Below, one piece after another: positions 32,913-42,151 of a stretch of DNA of 64,000 nucleotides. Location: NCBI RefSeq assembly GCF_900105685.1, contig NZ_LT629781.1, forward strand, positions 2,418,001-2,482,000, written 5' to 3'. Under the pieces are notes generated by a model. It was not told the origin of the DNA. It made no database searches and saw only the letters and a program-made list of their open reading frames with translations. A program made the translations under genes and the position numbers. The first letter of the stretch is position 1, and each line of letters opens with the position of its first letter. Source of the stretch: Verrucomicrobium sp. GAS474. Lineage in GTDB: Bacteria; Verrucomicrobiota; Verrucomicrobiia; Methylacidiphilales; GAS474.

Positions 32913-35129
32913 ATGAAAGCAAAAGCCCTCGTTGTCCTTCTCGCGACCGGCGCCGCCACTTGGTTCGGCGGCAACAGTTCCGCCTCGGCCCAGGTCACCG
33001 GCAATTACATCGGCACGACCGGCGGCCTCTGGGGCACCGGCACGAACTGGGATTCCGGCACCGCGCCGGGCGCGCTCGACACGGCGGCCTACAGCGGCGC
33101 GGCCGGGGCGAGCACCACCGTGGTCTACGACGCGACGGCCTCGGGCTCCTTGGGCACCCTCCAGTGGGGAGAGAGCAATGCGGGATTCACGAACATGCTC
33201 GACATCTCGAAGTCCGGCAATTCGGCGACTCCGTCCTTGACCATCGCGAACGACTTCACCCTCAGCTCCTCGACGGGAACGGCCATGGTCCGCGTCGATG
33301 CGACGACGCTGGCCTCCTATCTCAAAATCGGATCGACGGGCACCGGGACCATCACGCTGGAAACCGGCGGAGCACTCGATCTCCTCACAGACCCCTCCAG
33401 GGTTGCGAGCATGATGGGAAATGTCGCGGTCAACGGAGGGGTGCTCTCCTTTTCCTACGACACCAGCGGCACCGTGGCCAGCACGCCGACGATCACCGGA
33501 AACGTCAGTATGTCGGCGGGGACGATCCAGATCGCCAATAGCGCCGACCGGGTCCACATCAACGGGAATTTCTCGGCGACCGGCGGTTCGCTCACGGGGG
33601 TTGCCAATAGCCAACTTTATCTTTTGGGGGCGACGAATTCGATTTCCTCGACGACGACAGTCAGCAGCAATCTCAGTGTCTACCTCAGCGATGCGGGCAC
33701 CGTGAACCAGACTTTCAATACTGATGCCGCCATCAATAACCTCGAGTTTGTGAAGGGCGGTGGCGTCAAAACCATTTCCGGCTCCGGCACGATCGCCAAT
33801 CTTTACCTGGGCGCCTACACCGCCTCCACGAACATGACGATGAAGCTGGGAAGCAACCTGGCTGTCACCAACGGGTTCGTAAAAGGTGCGAACAGCAGTA
33901 ACGGGGTGGCGCTCGGTTATACCCTGGACCTGAACGGCTTCAACTTCACCCTCCCGACGACCAATACGCTCAATTTCCAAAACGACGGCAACGGCAATGC
34001 GGTTGTGACGTGGAACATCCAGAACAGCTCGTCGACCCTCAGCACGCTCACCGCGAAGAACTTCGTCTTCAACTCGGGGACGACGAACAACATCAGCGGA
34101 CCGATCACCTTCGTCGGGTCGGCGACGAGCGGCGGGTCGTTCTCCTTCGGCGGTTCGGGACCTGCAACGATCAACATTAACGGTACGGCGGGGACGGTGA
34201 CGTTCGACGCCGGGAACCAGGCTTTCGCCTTCTCGGGCGCAAGCACGACGGCGACCACGGTCACGACGACGGGAAGCGTCATCTTCAAGACGTCGAATGG
34301 CGGGACGGCGGTCGATCTGTCGTCCAGCTCGTCGGCCAATGCGACGTTCGGTTCCGGCACGGTCTTCTGGCTCACCGGTACGACCGGAACGGCCAACCTG
34401 GGCAGCGCCAGCGGAACGACCGCGCTGAACTCCGGCGTCCTTCTGAAATACACCGGCGCCGGGACGGCGTCGGTCACCTCGAACCGCACCATCGGCGCCA
34501 TCCAGGTGGGTGACGGGACGAGCGTCTCGAAGATCAATGCCACCTCGGCGCTGACCCTTGCGGGCGATCTCCAGGTCAACGCGCACTCGACCTTCGCGGC
34601 CCAGACGTTCGCGATCCAGCTCACCGGCGCGGCGAACCTGACCGGCGCGGGCACGCTGAGCGGCACGGCGGGCTACAGCTTCGCCTCGGGCGCGACGGGC
34701 GGCGTCTCGGCGGGCGGGACGGGGGCCGTCGCCACGCTGACCATGGCCTCGGGCAGTTCGCTCACCCTGGTCTCGACGACGGTCTCGAACTTCGACATCG
34801 CCAGCACCTCGAGCACCGACGTCCTCAACCTCGGCACCAGCGCCATCACCTACGGGGGCACGTTGAACCTGAACTTCCTGGCCGGGTACAACCCGAACCA
34901 GAACGACACGTTCACCCTCGTGACGAACGCCGGGACGGTGACGGGGACCTTCGACAACATCACCAGCAACCTCACGGGCGACACCTTCTCCTACAATGCC
35001 GCGACGGGCGTGCTGACGGTGACGGCAGTCGCGGTGCCGGAGCCGTCCGAATGGATGCTCCTCCTGATGGGCGCCTCTCTCTGCGGCACCGCATGGCTGC
35101 GGCGGAAGGGGCGGCTCGCCCTCTGCTAG
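32913..35129 (+). CDS. PEP-CTERM surface protein with autotransporter-type beta-strand repeats (paralogue)
   Basis: 738 residues from ATG 32913; an upstream in-frame TTG at 32871 would add 14 residues but the signal peptide MKAKALVVLLATGAATWFGG fits the ATG. It shows the same layout as the protein before it: GLWGTGTNWDSGTAPGALD, LGTLQWGESNAGFTNMLDI, a long Gly/Thr/Ser beta-helix, and the C-terminal VPEPSEWMLLLMGAS, hydrophobic stretch and LRRKGR. Tandem duplication with divergence in the middle third. Probable cell-surface or extracellular-matrix protein. It is followed by a terminator. Confidence 0.85.
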   Translation: MKAKALVVLLATGAATWFGGNSSASAQVTGNYIGTTGGLWGTGTNWDSGTAPGALDTAAYSGAAGASTTVVYDATASGSLGTLQWGESNAGFTNMLDISKSGNSATPSLTIANDFTLSSSTGTAMVRVDATTLASYLKIGSTGTGTITLETGGALDLLTDPSRVASMMGNVAVNGGVLSFSYDTSGTVASTPTITGNVSMSAGTIQIANSADRVHINGNFSATGGSLTGVANSQLYLLGATNSISSTTTVSSNLSVYLSDAGTVNQTFNTDAAINNLEFVKGGGVKTISGSGTIANLYLGAYTASTNMTMKLGSNLAVTNGFVKGANSSNGVALGYTLDLNGFNFTLPTTNTLNFQNDGNGNAVVTWNIQNSSSTLSTLTAKNFVFNSGTTNNISGPITFVGSATSGGSFSFGGSGPATININGTAGTVTFDAGNQAFAFSGASTTATTVTTTGSVIFKTSNGGTAVDLSSSSSANATFGSGTVFWLTGTTGTANLGSASGTTALNSGVLLKYTGAGTASVTSNRTIGAIQVGDGTSVSKINATSALTLAGDLQVNAHSTFAAQTFAIQLTGAANLTGAGTLSGTAGYSFASGATGGVSAGGTGAVATLTMASGSSLTLVSTTVSNFDIASTSSTDVLNLGTSAITYGGTLNLNFLAGYNPNQNDTFTLVTNAGTVTGTFDNITSNLTGDTFSYNAATGVLTVTAVAVPEPSEWMLLLMGASLCGTAWLRRKGRLALC

Positions 35130-35173
35130 TCGGGCGATGCCCCTTACCGTCCCCTCCCTTTTCTGTTAGCCTT

Positions 35174-35209
35174 CGCGGCGCTACCCTCGTGGCGCCGCAA
35201 CCTTTTTCA
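35174..35209 (+). terminator. Terminator after the PEP-CTERM pair
   Basis: GCGGCGC (from 35175) pairs with GCGCCGC (to 35198) around TACCCTCGTG, followed by AACCTTTTTC. Confidence 0.7.
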
Positions 35210-35216
35210 TCCCTTT

Positions 35217-37832
35217 ATGAAACGTCTCCTCGTCCTCATCCTTTCCCTGTTCGGATTCGTCCTTCCGTCCTTCGCCGCCGTCGAGGTGAAGATGGTCCCC
35301 CGCGATCCGAACCTGGAGGTCTATCCTTCTTTCGAGATCCATAATCCCGCCGCCACGCCCGCCAGGATCACGATCGAATCGAGCCTCGAGACGCCCGAGG
35401 GCAAGGTGAAGCAGGGCAGCTCCGCCTCGTACGAGGTCGCCGCCGGGGCGACGGCGACGTTCCCGGCCTATAAAGGCGAGAAGAGCCTGCGCGGCGAGAT
35501 CGACCTCCTGCGCACGTCGATCACCGAGGAAGGGGGGGCGGCTTCGCCGTTCTCCGCCATTTGCGGCACGCCCCGGCCCGTGGGGAAGGGCGGGGACCGG
35601 CTCGTCGGCATGAACGTCCATCTGGAGCGCTTCACCGCCGAGGAACAATGGAAGTGCCTGCAGATGATGAAGGCGGCGGGCGTCACGACGATCCGCCTGG
35701 AACCCGGCTTCAGGATGCCGGACGCCCAGGGCAATTACATGGTCTCCTGGGCCGATCCTTTGGTCTTGGATTGCGAGGCCTTCGGGATGGCGCCGCTGAT
35801 GGCGCTCACTTACTTTCCGAAGGAATTCTATGCCGCGCCCGAAAAGGGGAAACTGGCCTACGCCTGGGCCAAGGCGATGGGCGAGCATTACAAGGGACGG
35901 GTCATTGCCTGGCATTACGGCAACGAGGCGAACTCCGGCTGGGCCACCTTCGGCGACGCCGCCGACATGCTGGCCCACAACAATGCGATGGCGTTGGGCA
36001 CCCTGGCCGCCGACCCGGAAAACATGCCCGCCAGCTTCGGCATCGCCGAGGCGCTTCCCAACTACACAAAGGAGTTCTTCCGCCTCGGTGGCGGCGCGAA
36101 CCTGAAGGCGCTCGCTCTCCATCCCTACTGCGGCGTCCCCGAATCGGGCATCGCCAAGCTCCTCGACAACCGGCGGATCATCGACGAATACGGAGGCCAT
36201 CAGGAAATCTGGGCCACCGAGATCGGTTTCCAGTATTCGCTGCCCGGTGCGGTGAATCCCGTCACCCAGCAGATGACGCAGGTCGACGGTTTCTCGCTCG
36301 ATCAGCAGGCCGACGGGCTGGCCCGCCTCTTCCTGATGGCGAAGGCGAAAGGAATCGAGCGGATCTATTGGTACGATTTCTTCGGGAAGAAGGACCGGGA
36401 GACCTTCTGGATCGTCGATGAGGATTTCACCCCCCGCCCCGCCTACGAGGCGTTGAAAGTGGTCGGCAATCTATTGAAGGGTGCCGCCCCCCTCGGCGGA
36501 ACCGAGGCGACTGAACCCGTCCAGTATCAGCTCTTCCGCCGTCCCGACGGCTCCGTCTTCCTCGCCGCCTGGGCGCTGCGTGACGGCACGGAGCGCGATC
36601 TCCACCTCCCGCTCGGCGCCTACACCGTCCGGGATATCCTCGGCAAGAGCGTGGCCTTTGATCCCGCCAAGCCGACCGTGCTCAATGAACGGCCGATCAT
36701 CATCGAGGGCCTTTCCCCCGCGACGGCGGCCTACGCCCTCAACGGCCTTCAGGTCAACGCGCTCGACGTGCGGAACTGGGGTTCCCCCCTCCATCGTTGG
36801 AGTGCCGATCCGGGGACGACGCTGACGATTCCCTTCGTGGCCTTCAACTCGACCTCCGCGCCCCTCAAAGTCTATCCCTCGCTCCTGCGGACCTTCCCCG
36901 GCTGGAAAGTGACGCTGCCCGAACCGTTCGTCGTCGAGCCCGGCCAGACCGTGAGCCAGCCCGTCGCCGTCGTCGTTCCCTCCGACGCGACGCCCGGCGT
37001 CGATTACCATCTGGCCTTTGCCGGAGAGACGCCCGGCCCGCGCCGCGCCGTCCCCTACGAGGCGCGGATCTGGGTCAACGGGAAGTTCCCCTACACCGCG
37101 ATTCTCGACGCCGTCTCGCCTGCCGCCGACGTGCCGCCTTACAAGTCGCGCCGGGTGATCGACGAGAATGTCGTCGGTTTTGGCCGGGAGACCCTCGGCG
37201 CGCGCCATGCCACGGCGACCGCCGACGGCGAGCTCTCCGAATGGAAGCCGGAGGAGTTCGTGACCATCGACCAGGTCGGCAACTGGCGGCTGCGCGATCC
37301 CGGCCTGCCGGGCCGCGACGAGTGGTACGCCCGCGTCGCCCTCCGTTGGGACTCCAAGGCGCTCCACGCCGCCTTCGTCGTCCGGGACAACGAGCTCAAT
37401 CTCCTCGACCTCATCAGCCGGGACTGGCGGGACAGCGACAACGTCCGCCTTTTCCTCAGCACCGAGGACGCGGCAAAGCGCGCGAAGCGGCTGACCGAAA
37501 AGGATTACCTGATCCTCATGACGCCGACGCGCCAGTTCCACACGGAACCGCCCGCGGTGATGGCCGCCGCGGTCGGCGGGTTCGCCCACCAGGGCTTCGA
37601 GAGCAAAGTCACCATCGCCAGCCGGGTCTGGGACGGCGGCTACGTGATCGAGGTGACGATTCCCTTCGAGGCTCTCGGGGTGACGGCCCAGGCTGGAAAA
37701 ACTCTCGGCTGCAATATCATGGCCGACGACGCCTTCCGAGGCTACCGTCGCTACACCGGGTTGACGTTCCTCAAGGACTTCTCCTACTGGAACAACCCCC
37801 AGACCCTGGGAACCCTCAAGCTGCTCCCTTGA
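35217..37832 (+). CDS. Secreted clan GH-A-like glycosidase with C-terminal CBM9-like domain
   Basis: 871 residues. Signal peptide MKRLLVLILSLFGFVLPSFA. The N-domain is a beta-sandwich (about 22-125). The barrel has GMNVHLERFTAEEQWKCLQMM, MKAAGVTTIRLEPGF, acid/base Glu in WHYGNEANSG (about 235), LHPYCGVPE, and a nucleophile candidate Glu in WATEIGFQYS (about 334), then IYWYDFFGK. Residues about 440-640 are beta domains. The last 215 residues (ATADGELSEW; WYARVALRWDSKALHAAFVVRDNE; YVIEVTIPFEALGV; LGCNIMADDA) match carbohydrate-binding module family 9. It would attack a polymer outside the cell and hold on to it through the CBM. Only loosely related to the other GH-A proteins here. Confidence 0.82.
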   Translation: MKRLLVLILSLFGFVLPSFAAVEVKMVPRDPNLEVYPSFEIHNPAATPARITIESSLETPEGKVKQGSSASYEVAAGATATFPAYKGEKSLRGEIDLLRTSITEEGGAASPFSAICGTPRPVGKGGDRLVGMNVHLERFTAEEQWKCLQMMKAAGVTTIRLEPGFRMPDAQGNYMVSWADPLVLDCEAFGMAPLMALTYFPKEFYAAPEKGKLAYAWAKAMGEHYKGRVIAWHYGNEANSGWATFGDAADMLAHNNAMALGTLAADPENMPASFGIAEALPNYTKEFFRLGGGANLKALALHPYCGVPESGIAKLLDNRRIIDEYGGHQEIWATEIGFQYSLPGAVNPVTQQMTQVDGFSLDQQADGLARLFLMAKAKGIERIYWYDFFGKKDRETFWIVDEDFTPRPAYEALKVVGNLLKGAAPLGGTEATEPVQYQLFRRPDGSVFLAAWALRDGTERDLHLPLGAYTVRDILGKSVAFDPAKPTVLNERPIIIEGLSPATAAYALNGLQVNALDVRNWGSPLHRWSADPGTTLTIPFVAFNSTSAPLKVYPSLLRTFPGWKVTLPEPFVVEPGQTVSQPVAVVVPSDATPGVDYHLAFAGETPGPRRAVPYEARIWVNGKFPYTAILDAVSPAADVPPYKSRRVIDENVVGFGRETLGARHATATADGELSEWKPEEFVTIDQVGNWRLRDPGLPGRDEWYARVALRWDSKALHAAFVVRDNELNLLDLISRDWRDSDNVRLFLSTEDAAKRAKRLTEKDYLILMTPTRQFHTEPPAVMAAAVGGFAHQGFESKVTIASRVWDGGYVIEVTIPFEALGVTAQAGKTLGCNIMADDAFRGYRRYTGLTFLKDFSYWNNPQTLGTLKLLP

Positions 37833-37845
37833 TAGGGCCGGAACG

Positions 37846-38345
37846 ATGAGGGCCGCGAGATCGCCGGGGAGGAAGCTCCTGCGCTCCTTCCTGCTGCTCC
37901 TCGTCTTCTCCTTTGCTGCGGCCCGCCTTCAAGCTTCGAGCGTTCCGGACCCGACGGTTCCCCCTCCTCCGGCTGCGGCCCTTTCCCCCGAGGGACGCAA
38001 AACGCTGATCGAGAGCCTCGACTACGTCGTGGCCCCCTCGCTCTTCGACGGGAATGCCTTCCCCAAGGGGGCTTTCCGGAACGCCGCTTTGGTTGAGCAC
38101 TATTTCGGAAAGGTTGCGACGTCGACGGTCTATTACGCCGCCGATTTCATCCCGGTCGAGAAGCCCGGCGCGCCCGGACGTTATGGAGCGGCGGCAGACG
38201 CTCTGCCGCCTCGCGCAGCGGATCGATTGGCGGGGGCACCCACCCGACATCCACGTGACGCTGCCCGAAGCCCTCGGCGGCGCCGCCTCGCGCCAACCGG
38301 CGGTGGGAGAGTGGTTCGGCCGCGCCCTGACCGACATGCGTGGAC
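37846..38345 (+). pseudogene. Secreted protein gene, frameshifted and truncated
   Basis: The reading frame starts 13 bp after the previous gene, with signal peptide SFLLLLVFSFAAARLQAS and then PEGRKTLIESLDYVVAPSLFDG and HYFGKVATSTVYYAADFIPVEKPGAPGRYG. Near 38185, in a GCGGCGG run, the plausible coding frame shifts: the other frame reads RRQTLCRLAQRIDWRG, HPPDIHVTLPEALGG and PAVGEWFGRALTDM up to about 38340. There the GC content drops and unrelated sequence begins. The gene thus has lost its 3' part to an insertion or deletion. Family unknown. It probably was a surface or polysaccharide-related protein, judging by position behind the CBM9 enzyme. Confidence 0.6.
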
Positions 38346-39400
38346 GGGGAGGGGATTTGATCCCACCCTAGTTGGAACAAGACCTTGTCTGACGGAAGCT
38401 GGATGCCGTTGCGGATATACCACATCCCAAAGGGAGTCTCGTAGCTGAAGTGGATCTTTTCCTTGGTATCCCGATTTTCGGCCTCTAGTCCGTTGACGGC
38501 CCAAAAGCCGATCCAGCATTGCCACGGGCTTTTGGATGCATCGCCCAATTTGGCGACCTCTCCGAAATTCATGTTCGTGGCCTGATACTGGGGAGGATCG
38601 GTGATGAGGCTACGTGGATCGGGCGCGGCGACGACCTGCATTCCTATTTTCAGCTCCCGCTGGTCCTTGCCATTCAGAAGTGCCATCAAATCCCAGCCGT
38701 TTCCATTTGAATTCGGACGAACAAACAACCGATCTCCCTTATGAAGCGAATGAAGTTCCCATCTTTTCTGTGCGAGTTCCGCTGATGAGGTCTTTTCGTA
38801 GACGTTCCCGTCGACAGGAGAGATGAAGTAGACACGAACTTCTGGTGGGAATGGGATGTCGGCCAAGGGGACGACGTGCATCTGTGTGTATAAGGTTGTT
38901 CCACTGGCGATCCAGTACCATCCGAATACGACGACGTACGATGCTGTCTGTGAGATGAGCGTTGCTTTGATGCTCTTTGACTTCCACTTTTCATCCCCTC
39001 GGAAGCACCAAGCGATGAAGGGCCACTCCAAGACCAGTGTCATGCAGTACGTGATACCGACCAGAATCCAGAACCAAGTCCACCCATTGTTGAGGGTGAT
39101 CGGGAGCTGTACCACGAGCCAGCTTTGGCCGAAGAATCCACCCACCCACGTCGAAAAGTAATTGGCGGGAATCAACAGCAGGAGGCACCGCTTCTTCGGC
39201 AGCTTGAAGAGCCACGCGATCAAAAGCCCTTCTACGACGCCGATGAGGGCATTTCCGATAGTCAGGTGAAGCATCCCTGCCCAGATGAGTGGGGTTCCTG
39301 CATCAGCGTGGGCTGATTCAGGAAAAGACACTAGGGCGAGGATCGCTAATGCCACACCTGTCCAAGGCCCGAAGGTGAAAGAAAGCCACTTGAGGCGCAT
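38147..39400 (-). CDS. Membrane protein with signal-like N-terminus; 3' end chimeric
   Basis: 417 residues from ATG 39400 (an in-frame TTG lies at 39424). The first 150 residues contain a leader (MRLKWLSFTFGPWTGVALAILALVSF) and several helices (MLHLTIGNALIGVVEGLLIAWLF; RCLLLLIPANYFSTWVGGF; WFWILVGITYCMTLVLEWPFIAW). The following soluble part (EVRVYFISPVDGNVYEK; WELHSLHKGDRLFVR; PFGMWYIRNGIQ) is probably periplasmic. Codon usage is AT-richer down to about 38350; beyond that, the frame reads antisense through the host gene (low-complexity PLSHRRLARGG), so the last 65 or so residues are not original. Family unknown. In the ancestral state it followed the VOC gene by 2 bp. Confidence 0.55.
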   Translation of the reverse strand: MRLKWLSFTFGPWTGVALAILALVSFPESAHADAGTPLIWAGMLHLTIGNALIGVVEGLLIAWLFKLPKKRCLLLLIPANYFSTWVGGFFGQSWLVVQLPITLNNGWTWFWILVGITYCMTLVLEWPFIAWCFRGDEKWKSKSIKATLISQTASYVVVFGWYWIASGTTLYTQMHVVPLADIPFPPEVRVYFISPVDGNVYEKTSSAELAQKRWELHSLHKGDRLFVRPNSNGNGWDLMALLNGKDQRELKIGMQVVAAPDPRSLITDPPQYQATNMNFGEVAKLGDASKSPWQCWIGFWAVNGLEAENRDTKEKIHFSYETPFGMWYIRNGIQLPSDKVLFQLGWDQIPSPSTHVGQGAAEPLSHRRLARGGAAEGFGQRHVDVGWVPPPIDPLREAAERLPPLHNVRARRASRPG

Positions 39401-39402
39401 GG

Positions 39403-39827
39403 TTATGTCTGTGGGTGCTGCCAACTTTTATAGACCGCTTCGATGCTTAGCCGTCAGGGTCAAAGACATTTGCCGCGTAATAGCGAGGGTCGTAGTAAGC
39501 GCGAGGTCCGGGCTTTCGGTTGTCTGTCGCACCTGCCGCGATTGCAGCATCGTAGAACGCCTTTACCTCGTCTTCGCTCTGAGCCACGAAGCCCACGTGT
39601 GCGGCTTTCGCGTTCGCTTGCCCTTGCCGCAGCCAGAAGATGCGGTTATTGCAACCGAATCCCTTCAGGTCAGAGTGTCCTTCCTGCCCATCTTTGCCGT
39701 CATAATCGACTTCGTGAAGAATGGCCAGCGGCTTCAGAGCCGTTTCGTATAAGGCAATCGACCGTTTGAGATCGGTCACGGTAATGAAAACATGGTCGAG
39801 CACAGGAGGGCGATCCATCTCATCCAC
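39403..39827 (-). pseudogene. VOC-family (glyoxalase/dioxygenase-like) protein, frameshifted at the 3' end
   Basis: The intact frame encodes 126 residues: LDHVFITVTDLKRSIALYETALKPL, metal-site His early (VLDHVFI), HVGFVAQSEDEVKAFYDAAIAAGA, and YYAANVFDPDG followed at once by a stop. VOC proteins normally continue with (Y/F)xIEAV. Here, skipping one base after GGC TA restores exactly YSIEAVYKSWQHPQT and a stop at 39403, 2 bp before the next ATG. So one T has been lost. The missing tail holds the Glu that usually completes the metal site, so the product is likely inactive unless the base loss is a sequencing error. Cytoplasmic enzyme, substrate unknown. Confidence 0.75.
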
Positions 39828-39840
39828 GGCAGCCTAGTCG

Positions 39841-40033
39841 CGGCTACATTTTGAAACCAGCCTAAATTCCCCAATCCTTCTTCACCTCCTCGCCCCTGGC
39901 ACCATCGTCGGACTGTTCCCCATCTCCGCTGCGGGCAGGTTCCCATTCTTTGTCTTCGCGTAGAAGTAGCTTCTGTAGCTGTGGCGCATGGCATTCTGTG
40001 GTTATGGCTTGATTCGCGCTTTGCGGGGAACCA
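39841..40033. other. Intergenic stretch, nothing recognised
   Basis: 193 bp between the VOC gene and the 3' end of opgH. No hairpin with a T run, no repeat shared with the rest of the window, and no sizeable open frame. Confidence 0.4.
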
Positions 40034-42151
40034 TTAGGGCGTGGTTTCCGTAGGTGTCGACGTGATGCGTTCGGCCGATAAAGAGCGGCATGAGGGGTTG
40101 GAGCTCATGGAGGAGTGCAGTGTTTGCCAATCGGGGTGGAGGGCCTCGGAGGGGGTGTTCCAGAGGTCGCGGTGGAGGCGGGCGACCGATTCTGCATCCC
40201 AGAGGAGGGAAAGTTTCTCTTTGCGATCAAGGGAGTGGGGGCCCTCTTGGAGGAGTTTTTTCCGGAGTTTGATTTTGGTGTGGTCGGTCTTATTTCGGCT
40301 CACGGAAGAGCGTTGGCGGATCAGGGAAAGATGGATGGCTTGGGTGTACGGGCAAAGGAGCGCGTGGGCCCATGTTTCCGATTCCTGTCGGCTTTCAGCC
40401 TCGTCACCGCTGGGTTTGTCGAGTCGGGCAAGTTCCTCGGGGGGGTGGAGTTCTTCGGGAGTGAGGAAGAGGCCCCGGGTGCGGGTCGATGTTCCGAGGC
40501 CGTTGTGGGCGGTGAGCCATGCCAGGAGGGGGGCGACGATCCAGCCGAGGCAGACGGGGAGCAGCCAGAGACCGGGGAGGCCGAGCCAATGGAGGGCGGC
40601 CGCCAGGGTGCCGAATCCGAGCAGGGTCAATGCCCCATAGGTTTTCACGCAGTGTCTCCAGGGGAGACCGGTGTCGGCCCGGTTTTGGGTGGTCCAATGG
40701 ATCGGCACTTTGAAAAGGGAGGTGATGACGAAGAGGGTGTGGAAGACCATCAGGATGGGCGCAGTCAGGATCGAAAGGGCGGTGTGGAGGACGATGCCTC
40801 CGAACAGGGCGGGAGCGCCGCCGAATTGCTTTCGCTTCGGAAGGGCGGCGAGAAAACCGAAGCATTGAGGAATGAAGAGGAAGGCGAGCGTGATTGATAG
40901 GAGGATCCCGGCGCTGGAGGCGTCGGCGGCCCCGAGCGATTCGGGGCCGGCGGAGAGGTTGAGGAATCGGAAGTGGCTGTATTCGGCCATGGAACCGGCG
41001 ATGAGGAACAGGAGCCACAGGGGGGAGCCGAGATAGGCCATGAGGCCGATGCCGATTTGCAGTCGGCTGCCGAGACTGATGCCCCGGGCGAAGAGGAACC
41101 AGAAGTGCTGGAGGTTTCCGGCGCACCAGCGGCGATCGCGTTTCAGCATGTCGTCGAGGTTGGGGGGGCCTTCCTCGTAGCTGCCTTCTTCGTTGGCGAT
41201 GACCCAGACTTCGTAGCCTGCCCGCTGCATGAGGACGGCTTCGATCGTGTCGTGGCTCAGGATGTGGCGGTGGGTCTGCTCCGGGACAGGCAGGGAGGGA
41301 AGGCCGCAATGTTGGATGAAGGGGGCGAGGCGGAGGATGGCGTTATGTCCCCAATAGGAGGCGGTGGATGTTTGGAAGAAGCTGCATCCGCGGACGAAGA
41401 GGCCTCCGTAAAGGGCGGCGGCGAACTGATGGGTGCGGCGGAAGAGGGAGCTGCCGAGGACCATTTGGGGCTGGGTCTGGAGGATGCCGACCTGGGGGTT
41501 GGCTTCCATCGCCCGGACCAGGCGGACCATGAGCGGGCCGCCCATGATGCTGTCGGCGTCGAGGACGATCATGTAGCGGTAGCGGCGGCCCCAGCGGCGG
41601 CAGAAGTCGGCGATGTTCCCGCTCTTGCCGTTGATGGGATGGCGGCGCTTGCGATAGAAGAGCTTGCCGAAGGCCTGAAGACGGCGACAGAGCGAGAACC
41701 AGGCGCGCTCTTCCTCGATCCAATGGTCGGCGCTGTTTGAATCGCTGAGGAGGTAGAGGTCGAAGTACTCGATCTGGCCGGTTTTTTCCAGGCTGCGCCA
41801 GACGTTTTCGATGCCCCGGCTGACGCGTCCGACGTCTTCGTTGAAGACGGGGATGACGATGGCGGTGGCGGCGAGCGGGATGGTCTCCTCGTTTTTCCGC
41901 CACGCGCCGCGTAGGAGGTGGCGGGGATCGCCGCCGCGCAGGAAATCGTAGAAGCCGAAGGCGGCGAGGACGAAGCCGATGGCGAGCTGGCTGAAGAGAA
42001 TGGGGAAGAGCGACATCACGACGTAATCTCCCCAGGAGAGGCTTTGCTCGGAATAGCTGTCGATCAGGAGCGAGAAGCCGAGGGCGAGCAGAAGGACGAG
42101 TCCGATGAAGAGGACGCGCCGGAGGACGGAGTGGAGGGGGGAAAGGTTCAT
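40034..42151 (-). CDS. opgH: Glucans biosynthesis glucosyltransferase H
   Basis: 705 residues from ATG 42151, which overlaps the stop of the preceding gene. OpgH (MdoH) is a family-2 glycosyltransferase of the inner membrane that makes beta-1,2-glucan from UDP-glucose for osmoregulated periplasmic glucans. Two N-terminal helices precede the GT2 domain: ATAIVIPVFNEDVGRV, SGNIADFCRRWG, MIVLDADSIMGG (metal-binding DxD), QTQPQMV, SHDTIEAVLMQRAGY and the acceptor-site RDRRWCAGNLQH. Further helices follow (LGSPLWLLFLIAGSMAEY, LHTALSILTAPILMVFHTLF). The C-terminal 130 residues are cytoplasmic. It is the last gene of a five-gene operon. Confidence 0.93.
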   Translation of the reverse strand: MNLSPLHSVLRRVLFIGLVLLLALGFSLLIDSYSEQSLSWGDYVVMSLFPILFSQLAIGFVLAAFGFYDFLRGGDPRHLLRGAWRKNEETIPLAATAIVIPVFNEDVGRVSRGIENVWRSLEKTGQIEYFDLYLLSDSNSADHWIEEERAWFSLCRRLQAFGKLFYRKRRHPINGKSGNIADFCRRWGRRYRYMIVLDADSIMGGPLMVRLVRAMEANPQVGILQTQPQMVLGSSLFRRTHQFAAALYGGLFVRGCSFFQTSTASYWGHNAILRLAPFIQHCGLPSLPVPEQTHRHILSHDTIEAVLMQRAGYEVWVIANEEGSYEEGPPNLDDMLKRDRRWCAGNLQHFWFLFARGISLGSRLQIGIGLMAYLGSPLWLLFLIAGSMAEYSHFRFLNLSAGPESLGAADASSAGILLSITLAFLFIPQCFGFLAALPKRKQFGGAPALFGGIVLHTALSILTAPILMVFHTLFVITSLFKVPIHWTTQNRADTGLPWRHCVKTYGALTLLGFGTLAAALHWLGLPGLWLLPVCLGWIVAPLLAWLTAHNGLGTSTRTRGLFLTPEELHPPEELARLDKPSGDEAESRQESETWAHALLCPYTQAIHLSLIRQRSSVSRNKTDHTKIKLRKKLLQEGPHSLDRKEKLSLLWDAESVARLHRDLWNTPSEALHPDWQTLHSSMSSNPSCRSLSAERITSTPTETTP

